A model generated the notes under the pieces. It did not search any database. It was not told the DNA's origin and saw nothing but the letters and a program-made list of their open reading frames with translations. 64,000 nucleotides of DNA from Cordilura impudica. Lineage: Eukaryota; Arthropoda; Insecta; Diptera; Scathophagidae. The stretch is taken from NCBI GenBank assembly GCA_963682025.1, contig OY821522.1, positions 31,359,158 to 31,423,157 on the forward strand, written 5' to 3'. The first letter of the stretch is position 1. Each line of letters starts with the position of its first letter. This document shows, piece after piece, positions 46,424 to 55,627 of the stretch. The position numbers were made by a program, and so were the translations under genes.

Positions 46424-48213
46424 AAAAAAGCTACATTGCCAGCTTTTGACCGCGGATAAGGTCCAATAAAATCTAAATATAATCGTTGAAAAGGTCTAAA
46501 CGATTTGGCTTGAACACCCATAGGTGGTTTTAAAATAAATCGTTCGAGGGTTTTTCCCACACCTCCATGTGCAAACATGGGTGGATTATGAGCGCGTTCG
46601 ATCACACAAGAGGTAAGTTCCTGTGGAACCCACAACTTAAATGATCGAGCCTCTGAAAATTCATCGCGTGAAAACTCTACGCGTTTGTAGATGAAACCAT
46701 CTACGACCTTTAAATCGGGCAAACGATTTTTATTGTTTTCGACCTCATCGATCAATTTAGCATATGGTCCAGATGAAAAATGTGGAGAAGATAAATCTAT
46801 CTCGGGTTCTAACGAATCTAAGCTGTCAATGTTTTCAAAATTTAGGGGGTTTTCATTTTCGGTTGGTAACCTCGATAATGCATCGGGAACAATATGTTCA
46901 CTTCCCTTACGGTGTAAAATTGAAAAGTTGAAACCTTGCAGTTTCATAGACCAACGAGCTAGCCGGCCATTTAGGTCTGGTTGACGCATTAACCATTTTA
47001 ATGAAGCGTGGTCCGTAATGACACAAAATTCGTGACCTTCTACATATTCTCTAAATTTTTCTATACTTAAAACTGCAGCAAGGCATTCGAGTTCGGTGAT
47101 AGAGTAGTTCTGTTGGGCTCTATTTAATTTGTGCGAAAAAAATGCAATGGTCCTTTCGACACCATTTTCATCTTCTTGAGCCAAAACTCCACCAACTCCA
47201 GTTTTGCATGCATCGCAAGAAATTATGAACGGTCGTTCGAAATTTGGTGTTATTAATAACGGAGCGGATGTCAGTTTTTCTTTAATCAAATCAAATGACT
47301 TTTGCGCTTCAGGGTTCCAGACAAAAGTTTTACATTTTTTCGTGAGGTCAGTTAACGGACTAGTTAACGAAGCAAAATTTTCTAGAAATCGTCTGTACCA
47401 ACCTACAAGACCTAAAAATTGACGAACCTCTTTAGCTGATTTTGGTTCAGTTAACCCTTTAATCGCGGAAACTTTACTGGGATCAGGTTTTATACACCCA
47501 GAACCAATTATATAGCCTAAATATCGGACTTCCTTCATGCACCATTTGCATTTTACAATATTTAACGTCAGACCGGATTTGCGAATTAATTGTGCTACTT
47601 CGAGCAATAAAGAAATATGTTCTTCGAAATCATCGTTTACTAAGAGCAAATCGTCTAAATAAACGAAGACTCGATTTTTAAGATGCGGTGGAATAATAAC
47701 ATCCATTAATCGGCAAAGAGTCTGGGGTGCATTGGTTAAACCAAAAGGCATCACTTTAAATCGATATAAGGGTCTATTAGGAATGGTGAAGGCTGTCATA
47801 TCACGAGATTTTTCTTCTAAACTAACTTGCCAAAACGCATGTTTTAAATCTAAAGATGAAATAAATTCAGCTTTAGGTAATCTTGATAAAATTCCGTTGA
47901 TTTTAGGTTGAGGGTTAGCGTCGCGAATAGTTACACTATTTAATTTTCGAGAGTCAAGACAAAGTCTAAACTTTCCTTCTCTCTGGACGCAAGCTACTGG
48001 ACTGCTCCAAGAACAAGTAGGAGGGGCTTTTTCTATCACTCCCAGCTCTAACATGCGATCAACTTCGTCATGTATTTTCTTTTCTACGGCTGGAGAAACA
48101 GAAAAATACCTCTGCTTGATAGGCTTAACTCCTGGCTCTATTTCTATTGAATGTTCAATAATGGTGGTCTTCCCTAACCCTTCTTTATCAAAATCCGGAA
48201 AAATTTTTATAAT
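46414..48213 (-). pseudogene. pol: RT and RNase H of element 3, reading into a deleted integrase N-terminus
   Basis: One long frame without internal stop. RT: SVSPAVEKKIHDEVDRML, CLDSRKLNSVTI, SLDLKHAFWQVSL, VMPFGLTNAPQTLCRLM and an intact YLDD box in FVYLDDLLLV. Connection: FLGLVGWYRRFLENFA. RNase H: FIISCDACKTGVGGVLAQ, SITELECLAAVL, ITDHASLKWLMR, VPDALSRL, with catalytic acidic residues present. The integrase N-terminus then reads AHGGVGKTLERF and jumps to LKPPMG; about 31 residues, including the C-x2-C of the HHCC zinc finger, are absent relative to element 1. The reading ends at the A8 frameshift. An in-frame TAA (48216-48214) separates it from protease. Confidence 0.9.
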
Positions 48214-48681
48214 TTAATCTAATCTCTGTCTTTGCTCATTAGTTAGAATATTCTCCTTACAAACTTGATTAAGCTCTTCAATTTTTAACGGGCTGTTCCC
48301 AAAAATCATAGACATAAGTCCGAACGAATGCCAAAAATCGATACCTAAGTATACATCATGTTTTAGATCGGGTATTATATAAAAACGTACCAATTTGGTA
48401 ATATTTCGGTAGGTGACATTTGTTTCTACGAAACCTAAAATTTTATATTGCTGACCGCCAGCTGCTTCTACGAAATTAGAAAATTTTTTAAAAGGTAAAT
48501 TTTTACCAAGAAAAGTTTTGGCAGCGGAACCACTTATGCAAGATAACGAGGCGCCTGAATCTAAAAGGCCTAATAATTTCATTCCAAAGATATCAATTTG
48601 GATATAGGGTCTTATGTCAGATTTTGACTTCTCAATAGATTCAATGCAACTTCGGACTTTAAACTTGTTTAATTTTAACAT
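48214..48681 (-). pseudogene. pol: Aspartic protease of element 3
   Basis: The active-site LLDSGASLSC is intact, as is the second family motif DVYLGIDFW. The middle (EAAGGQQYKILGFVET) forms the flap region. The frame ends with a TAA directly in line with the RT frame (RLD then stop), so one nonsense change separates protease from RT. Readthrough is possible, but the simplest view is a mutation. It would cleave Gag-Pol. Confidence 0.85.
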
Positions 48682-48781
48682 TTTATAAAAAATTCTAATT
48701 CGTAGAGTATTTCTTTTTACTTTAGGAATTTGCGTGTTAAATTTCGCTGGGGTGTTAATCGATTCGCAGAAAATTCATTTT

Positions 48782-49081
48782 CTAGCTAACTCTCTCATGA
48801 TATGGCTTGATTGGAAATAAAATTGGTTTAGACTTTTCCTTGTCATTTTTCAAAATGGTAAACTTGGTAAAATCGGTGAAATCGGTTTGTGTGCTACCGT
48901 CAGAGCTGGTCTTTAAAATTTCTGTGGGGTGGTCATCATTTTCAAATTGTTTTTCGCCTAAAGACGTATTTATTTGGTTCTCGAGCGGAAGCTGGTGTTG
49001 TTGCTGGCGCTCGCCTGGAAGGTTCCCTGACACGTTTCGCATTGGGGTCTGTAGACACCTACGGTACCACATCCATAACAA
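48782..49081 (-). pseudogene. pol: Gag-Pol overlap region of element 3 (-1 frame)
   Basis: This frame overlaps the last about 110 nt of gag in the -1 phase and continues as a hydrophilic linker (DDHPTEILKTSSDGSTQTDF). Element 1 has the same -1 relation between gag and protease, so programmed -1 frameshifting is a plausible expression mode for the lineage. A stop at 48784-48782 and a phase change before protease break it here. I could not pick out a certain slippery heptamer. Confidence 0.5.
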
Positions 49082-50130
49082 AATGTGGTTCTGTCTTCGA
49101 GACAGTCCGTATATCTGTGGCCTTCTTTTCTACAGTTCCAGCAGATATTAATTTTACGTTTAGCAGGGTCTTCTTTTGGTTTTCGAACCTCGCAAACTTC
49201 TTCAGGTGGGTTTTCATCAAAGAATTCATCTTCTACGTCTATTTCATTAACTAGTCTTCTAAAATTCTTCGGGGCTCTGTCCAGTTCAAAACTTAGGGCT
49301 TCTCTTCTCAAAACTAAATGACGTAAATGAGAGACATTGTCAATTTGGAGGTAAAATAGTTCTCTCCTCAAATGAGGTCTTAAATTTCTCCTTAAAATTT
49401 CAGTCAAAAATTTCAAGTTCCAACTATTTATCAGACTTGCAATTTTGCCGCTATTATTAAGAGCAACAGACGATAAAGAAGCTCTCTCACGACTTGCTGG
49501 TACAGACGGGTGAGTTGAAGGAGGCCTAATATTACGCGGAGGGACAAAAGTAGGTTCATGGGGAACCTGATGAACGGAAGGGGCTGTAGAATTACGAGGG
49601 ATTGCGGCGGTTGGAAAAATTTCTCTAGGCCAATCAGGCTCTCTGTTTGCGCTAATGTTTACGCTAGTAAATTGTTGAGATAACCTTTCGACTACGGCGT
49701 GAAGCTTATTTATTTCGCCTTGGAAACTATTTTCTATTTTGGATCTAATACGATCCTCTAAACTCTCTTCTCCTTCGCCACTAGTCTGACCTGGGGAAAT
49801 ATTTCGGTTAGCATTGAACTCTGCATTTCTTTCCTTTCTGCTGGATAAAATTCTTTCCGCGGATTTCGGAATCGTTCCAGTATTAACTGGCCGACTTTCA
49901 TTATTAATTCGGACGGAATATTTTAATAAACTGTTTTTAGTGACAGTTTTGTTACATTGCGGACAACAAGTTGAAACGTTGAGGAAATTAAAAAGGCACT
50001 CGTGGTGGAAAACGTGTCTACATCTGGTAGAAACTAAGTTACTGGTATGATCGTAACTTTCTTGGCATATCAAACAAACATTTTCGGCTAAAGCCGAAGC
50101 TAAACTTCCTGGACTATGCCGTACCGCCAT
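48970..50130 (-). CDS. gag: RING-H2 Gag protein of element 3, capsid-deleted
   Basis: 386 codons open from a true ATG (MAVRHS, shared with element 1). Residues about 18-60: RING-H2 finger with CLIC, CRHVFHHEC and CPQC, all eight ligands in C3H2C3 order. Residues about 105-160: charged, probably coiled-coil helix (SLEDRIRSKIENSFQGEI). A Pro-rich segment follows. Where element 1 has a capsid region, this protein passes from NSWNLKF directly to LTEILRRNLRP, a loss of about 116 residues without frame change. The end holds the CCHC knuckle CWNCRKEGHRYTDC and a second C-x2-C-x9-C-x2-C unit. RING fingers of this type recruit E2 enzymes and transfer ubiquitin, so the product may be a cytoplasmic RNA-binding ubiquitin ligase unable to form normal capsids. 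That role is inference. Confidence 0.88.
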   Translation of the reverse strand: MAVRHSPGSLASALAENVCLICQESYDHTSNLVSTRCRHVFHHECLFNFLNVSTCCPQCNKTVTKNSLLKYSVRINNESRPVNTGTIPKSAERILSSRKERNAEFNANRNISPGQTSGEGEESLEDRIRSKIENSFQGEINKLHAVVERLSQQFTSVNISANREPDWPREIFPTAAIPRNSTAPSVHQVPHEPTFVPPRNIRPPSTHPSVPASRERASLSSVALNNSGKIASLINSWNLKFLTEILRRNLRPHLRRELFYLQIDNVSHLRHLVLRREALSFELDRAPKNFRRLVNEIDVEDEFFDENPPEEVCEVRKPKEDPAKRKINICWNCRKEGHRYTDCLEDRTTFCYGCGTVGVYRPQCETCQGTFQASASNNTSFRSRTK

Positions 50131-51488
50131 GATTTCGGACTAACTATAAAAATGTTAACGAAAATATATTCGGACGATATGAAAGAATGAACGAGTGTTG
50201 GTATAACGACAATGACAGAGAATATAATGAGATGTTACGCAGTTGAGATAATTTTAAGTCAAATTAAGTTCAGGTTCAATAGAACCAATATAGGCTGTAA
50301 ATAAATAAATGAGCGTTTGTAAGGTTGAGTTTGGCTGAGCTAGGTAAAGTTCAAAAGAAGTTAATGGGAAATATTTAAGCAATGACAATATTTGTTCTAA
50401 GTGAACAAAGGTGGTACGGCCCACAAATGAATTTTATGAATTCCAAAAAAAATTTTATAATTTACGTTAATTTAAATTTACGAAAAATTTGGGTTCAAAG
50501 ATTAAAAAAGTTAGTTAAAATTGATCAAAAGTTTAAGTTTTAATCGAACCCACGCAAAATTATTCAAGAATTAAATTATCAATTAAGTTTCAAAGCAGAC
50601 TTAACTTTTTAAAAAAAAATTATCAAAAGTTTCAATATAAGTTCCCTTAAATTTAATAAAAAAATTTCAAAATTAAAGTTCAGAATACCATTCTTAATGT
50701 CAAAAAATTCTAAAAATTTCAATATACTTTTTCAATAGAGTTATAATTCAATAAATTGTTAGTAAATTTTTAATATATAATTTTCAATATAAATTTAATA
50801 TAATTCAATATAGTATTTCAATATAAATTTTCAATATTTTAATTTTCAATATAGCTTTTCACTATAGTTTTCAAAATATAATTTTCACTATAAAAATTTT
50901 AAAAAGATTTCAAAAAAAATTTCAAACAAAATTTTCAATATACTTTTCAATATATTTTCAAAAAAATTTCAATAAATTGTCAACCCAATGTAGTTATCCA
51001 AAACAAACCAATCATAAAAAAAAAATCCGTAAGTAAGTAGGACCATCCATCAAAAATAAAAAAATTTTTAAATTTTATACTTGTGATTCTAAGTTTCTTT
51101 TCGATTGTTTGCAGCTATTTCGGTACTATAAAAATCGTTTTGGACAAGTAACCGGTTCGTCTAGAACGAAGTTCTTGTATTCCAAAAACGACCTTTAATA
51201 ACCAAAGCAAACGGATACCACATAAATCAAATTAAAAAAATTGTTGAAATGTGAACTCAAATGTCAAACAAGTTTCCATTTCGGTTAATGTAAATAGGGA
51301 TATACCCACATTTAATTAAAATTCCAGAAATATCAGCAAGTGTGACTTCAAGAACACGGATACAAAAAAGATTAGGATTAAGGAACAATGTGCTTTCCCG
51401 GTGCAGAGATGTTAAAATTAAAATAAATTAAAGTTCCTATTTAGGCAAAAACAAAATTTAAGTAATAAAAAAATGGACTATTGTTTCG
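50131..51488 (-). other. Untranslated leader of element 3
   Basis: About 1.35 kb between Gag and the primer-site array, unusually long. From 50690 to 50960 it is made of TTTCAATATA-like degenerate repeats. No frame of note. Confidence 0.6.
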
Positions 51489-51625
51489 GGCCCCACGTTG
51501 GTGTTAGCAACGTGGTTATCGAAATTATCACTTTTCGGCCCCACGTTGGGCGCCATTTCTGTAATGGTGCGGCAACGTGGTTATCGAAAATGATCAACAT
51601 ATCGTCGGCCCCACGTTGGGCGCCA
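51489..51625 (-). promoter_or_regulatory. Tandem tRNA-Lys(CUU) primer-binding sites of element 3
   Basis: The full site GGCCCCACGTTGGGCGCCA occurs at 51607-51625 and at 51537-51555; a third partial core is at 51489-51501. The 37 bp 51537-51573 equals 51607-51643, so the duplicated unit includes the outermost bases of the LTR (TGTAATGGTGCGGC). The intervening AACGTGGTTATCGAAA also occurs twice. The period is about 70 bp. Confidence 0.9.
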
Positions 51626-51629
51626 TTTC

Positions 51630-53697
51630 TGTAATGGTGCGGCGTTGGTGGAAGATCCGCTTCCGTTTCCCTGAGCCTTTGCTGGTCGCACGTGCTTGCG
51701 AAGGGGCCTAGCTCGCCGGATGGGTGGGGTCTTGCTCAGGCCCAGGGAAACCGCACTACAGATTTTCACGTGCGATTTAAAAAAAAACTGTCAATTTACA
51801 CGGATGCTAAATGGATGGATGTTCATACTTACTTGGGGATTGGGGACGAGGTGTTCTGCCCCTTTTGCCCTTCCTACCATGTTACCTCGACTCCATCTCA
51901 ATTGGAGGTAACCCACTGCAATGAAAAGAGTTTGGTTTGGTTTGGTTTTCTACTTTGGGTTTATAAAAATTTTATTGGACCTTCATTTTAAGGTTATTTA
52001 ATTTTTAAATTAATTCTAGCAAAAATTTTAACTTTAGAAACATTTTAAAATTTTTTTTGCCAATTTTTATTTTTAGCAAAATTTTAATCTTAGCAAAAAT
52101 TTAATTTTTAGGGATGTTTTAATTTTAGGAAAAATTCTTATTTATAGCCCAATTTTAATTTTTGGAAAAATTTTAATTATAACAAAATTTTTAAGTTTAG
52201 CAAAATTTAAATTTAGGAAAATTTTAAATTTAGGGAAAATTTTTAAATTTAGGAAAAATTTTTTTTAAATTTAGGAAAATTTTTAAAGTTTAGGAAAATT
52301 TTAGTTTTAGCAATTTGAATTTAGCACTATTTTTGCACAATTTATATTTAGCGCAATTTAATTTAGAAAAATTTTGCTTTTAATAATATTTTAATTTTAG
52401 CTCAATTTGAATTTTAGCACTACAGAATAATAATGATATTTTAAATTAAATAATATTTTAATTTTAACTTTAAATATTCTTAAATTTAGTATAATTTTAA
52501 GTTTAGGTTAATTTTAAATTTTACAGTAATTTTAAATATATAAAAATTATTATTTTGGTGATTTTAATTTAGTTTTGAATTTAAATTTTGAAATTTAATT
52601 TAAATAAGAAAAATTTTTAGTTTTAACCATATTCTTATATATAGACAAATTATTCCTTTAGAAAATTCTAGTTTTTAGTTCAAATTTATAAACCTTTTTT
52701 TTTTTATTTTTAATTTAAATTTAGCTTTAATCTAAAAGGGGTCAAATAAATACAGTGTTAATATTCTCTTAAATAATTAAAAATTTTCATGGGTCTCTTA
52801 TATCACTTCTACATACCAACTTATTAAACTTAACTTAATCTTAGCGTCAGCTACTGTCATATATATTCCCCTTTTACATGTTTATATTAGTTTTGAGATT
52901 TCTCCAAGTGTTTTAATTTCTTTAATTTTTTTTTTTTGTTTCAGCTTTAGTTGTTCATAAATTTTGTTGCTATTTTTTAAGATTTGTTGCTTAGCGTTAA
53001 GTCTTTATTTTACTTGTTACAGTTTTTTTTTTCCGACGCATAGCTTATTATAATTTTATTAATTGTATTTTTACACAAAAATAGTGAAACATTAACCGCA
53101 TTTAACACGCATTATTATGTTATTCTTTTATGTGTGAATAATAACAATAATTTAAAAAAAAAACCAACACGACTTTACAACAATAACGTATCACCAAACG
53201 GACGTGCAGATGTATCGAGCGTTCGATTCAAACTTCCAAACTTTTATGAATTTTAAATTCTGGCGTCATCTTCATAACACCAATTATACAAGCCTTTTTT
53301 TTCTCTAGCACAACCAAAAAAATAAACCTGTTTTTTTTTTTTGTATTACCTACGCTCACCCACTCATAGAATAGCCTATGTATGTCATTATGTAACTTTT
53401 TATCTCTTTATCCCTAATACACATAGATATACATACACTCGTTCATAATCTCACTCTTTTCGTAAAAAAATACCAACTCATATTAAAAGGAGAGAGAGAA
53501 AGTGAGATTATTTAGTGAATGAAGGGGCAAGCTAATACCAATAGCTGAAAACCACCATATAAGGTGTTGTTTACCGTACATACTTGAACTTGAAAATAAT
53601 TTCAAGATCAAGGTTATATTTTTTTTTCTGCTTTCTTATTTGGCTTGTAACAGAAATTCTTTTGTTACAGTAAAGCGCAAAACAGATCACCGTCACA
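51630..53697 (-). repeat. 5' LTR of element 3
   Basis: 2,068 bp, near-identical to 43348-45588 apart from three indels (two losses, one about 22-bp gain near 52260). Ends TG...CA, followed by the target duplication CAAT at 53698-53701. Confidence 0.95.
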
Positions 53698-53984
53698 CAA
53701 TACAAACGTGTATAAGTGATACATAAATGACGCTTTAAAAAAGTGGCATAAAAAAACAATGTTATATCATAATTTTTCACCAATACAATCATAAGTCACA
53801 CAGCGTTATCTGTCAGCTCTCACCTATTACATGTTACACTGCGATTGTATTGTGAAATAGAAATTTACCCCCCTGCGCGTATAGATGTTTACACATTAAA
53901 AAAATTCAAAATTACTAAAAATTTCCAGATATTGATATTAAAAATGCAAATTTTAAAATATTTTTATCTGAATTAGCTAGTAAT

Positions 53985-54103
53985 ATTTAATTTTTAATTT
54001 GTAATTTGTTATTTTTAATTTTTAATTTGTAATTTGTTATTTGTTATTTTTAATTTTTAATTTTTAATTTTTAATTTTTAATTTTAATTATAATTTTTAA
54101 TTT
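53985..54103. repeat. Short heptamer satellite (TTTTTAA)n
   Basis: Degenerate copies of the complement of the large array's heptamer. It is continuous in type with 55628-58843 if the solo LTR between them is removed. Confidence 0.85.
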
Positions 54104-54211
54104 TGTAACAACGCAAATGGCATCGCCTTTGCATCGTACATAAACAAAATAGAACCAACCATACCAACTACATAGTCTGTACATCAGCTAACCCTTTAAA
54201 CATGTACAACC

Positions 54212-54307
54212 AACCACACATCAATAACAGCAGCCTACTATTATGAAGCATATACATCCAACCACACATCAATAACAGCAGCCTACTATTATGAAGCATA
54301 TACATCC
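54212..54307 (+). repeat. 48-bp direct duplication within the solo LTR
   Basis: Two exact or near-exact 48-bp units starting AACCACACATC, with a partial third after 54308. Confidence 0.9.
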
Positions 54308-54576
54308 AACCACACATCGCATACAAGTATACACACTCAACCAAACCATCATTAACAGACTTACGATGTATTAATAGAATCACAATGTATTATGAATTAT
54401 ACATTATATTTAAACCATGCTGATTATAATCTCACTTGGTTAAAGAAATAAAATGGATAAGAAGACGAAGTTGAGCTGAGTGAAGGAAGTGAAGCTTCGA
54501 TACGAAACGAAGTGGGGACACATTACTTGAAAGTAAACTATCCATTTTGTAAAGATCGGTACCGGTTGTCATAAAT

Positions 54577-54746
54577 ATTACTCCAGCGGCTTAACGGCTG
54601 TCTGCTCTCGATTACTCCAGCGGCTTAAAGGCTGTCTGCTCCCGATTACTCCAGCGGCTTAACGGCTGTTTGCTCCCGATTACTCCAGCGGCTTATCGGC
54701 TGTCTGCTCCCGATTACTCCAGCGACTTAACGGCTATCTGCTCCCG
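54577..54746 (+). repeat. 34-bp minisatellite, five units
   Basis: Five consecutive 34-bp units beginning ATTACTCCAGCGGCTTAA and containing GGCTGTCTGCTCCCG, with one to three changes each. A partial sixth begins at 54747. Confidence 0.95.
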
Positions 54747-54788
54747 ATTACTGTCGATCCTGCCAAGGCTATAGCTGTCATCAATCAA

Positions 54789-55450
54789 GCCACCATCACC
54801 GACGAAGCTATTACCGTCGCCTGCCGAAAGTCTAACTTTGCCGAAGTTGGTCTCGCACCCAACTGGGCCACCAGCTCTGACGAAGTTATTGCCATCGCTT
54901 GTCGAACGCTCGATCCGGCCGAAGCTACTGCTGCCGACAACTTAGCCACCATCATTGACGAGTTTATTGTCGTCGCTCGCCGAACGATCAATCCTGCCGA
55001 AGCTATTACTGCCGACAACTTAGCCACCATCACTGACGAGTTTATTGTCGTCGCTCGTCGAACGATCTATCTTGCCGAAGCTATTACTGAGCCACCAGCA
55101 CCGACGAAGTTATTACCGCCGCTTGTCGAACGATCGATCCGGCCGAAGCTATTGCTGCCGACAACTTAGCCACCATCATTGACGAGTTTATTGTCGTCAC
55201 TTGCCGAACGATCGATCCGGCCGAAGCTATTGGTGCCGACAACTTAGCCATCATCATTGATTAAGTTATTGCCGTCATCTGCCGAGTGACCCATATTGCC
55301 GAAGTCACCACCACCATTTACCAAATCACCGATATTGCCGAAATCATCAGCGCCACCTACCGAGCCATCAGAATCGCCGAAGCTATCGTTACCGCTCACC
55401 GAGCAGCCAACATTGCCGAAGCTATTGCCGCCGCCTACTCTATTAGCGAT
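54789..55450 (+). repeat. 39/78-bp minisatellite with codon-like structure
   Basis: Unit starts at 54789, 54867, 54945, 55023, 55091, 55169 and 55247 (78 bp, one 10-bp loss), then 39-bp spacing (55295, 55334, 55373, 55412). The 78-bp unit is two diverged 39-bp units. In plus reading each 39 bp encodes 13 residues of the type IAEAI-A-YRA, with many differences in third codon positions. Frame is lost at the 10-bp deletion and at TAA codons. No start, promoter or family match is recognised. Confidence 0.85.
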
Positions 55451-55627
55451 TTTGCCTACGATCACCTATATTATCAACAATTACTGTCATTTGTGTTAAA
55501 AATATATATATATTTAAATAAAGCTATTAAGTAACCCGAAGAGGGATAAGACTTAACGCATTTCTTTCCTTAAGCTGACCCTGGACACGCCTGATTTACC
55601 ACAGCCGTTGAAGAAAACCCCGTTACA

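Larger units (their letters stand above)
43348..53697 (-). mobile_element. Ty3/gypsy LTR retrotransposon, Osvaldo/Ulysses-like (element 3), internally deleted
   Basis: 10.35 kb bounded by TG...CA LTRs and a 4-bp target duplication CAAT. Minus-strand order: 5' LTR (51630-53697), tandem tRNA-Lys(CUU) primer sites, about 1.5 kb leader, RING-Gag, protease, RT, RNase H, integrase, 3' LTR (43348-45588). Damage is light: one stop after protease, one homopolymer frameshift and one TGA in integrase, plus in-frame deletions in capsid and in the integrase zinc finger. LTR similarity is high apart from three indels. It is a relative of element 1 and clearly the younger of the two. Confidence 0.95.
54104..55627 (+). 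mobile_element. Solo LTR inserted in the heptamer satellite
   Basis: It starts TGTAACAACG and ends CCCCGTTACA: TG...CA with inverted tips like the LTRs of the elements in this window. ATTT lies on both sides, though the flanks are AT repeats so this is weak. An AATAAA signal (55519-55524 region) before the end supports plus orientation. GC content is clearly higher than the flanks. No gag or pol adjoins, so recombination between two LTRs probably removed the interior. It could instead be a non-LTR insertion with minisatellites. Confidence 0.65.

Noticed and set aside
53781..53852. Inverted pair CAATACAATC/GATTGTATTG as a small transposon
   Set aside because: Arms of 10 bp only, no target duplication, no second copy.
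54168..54383. Repeat-containing minus-strand protein
   Set aside because: The frame only reflects the 48-bp duplication within the solo LTR.
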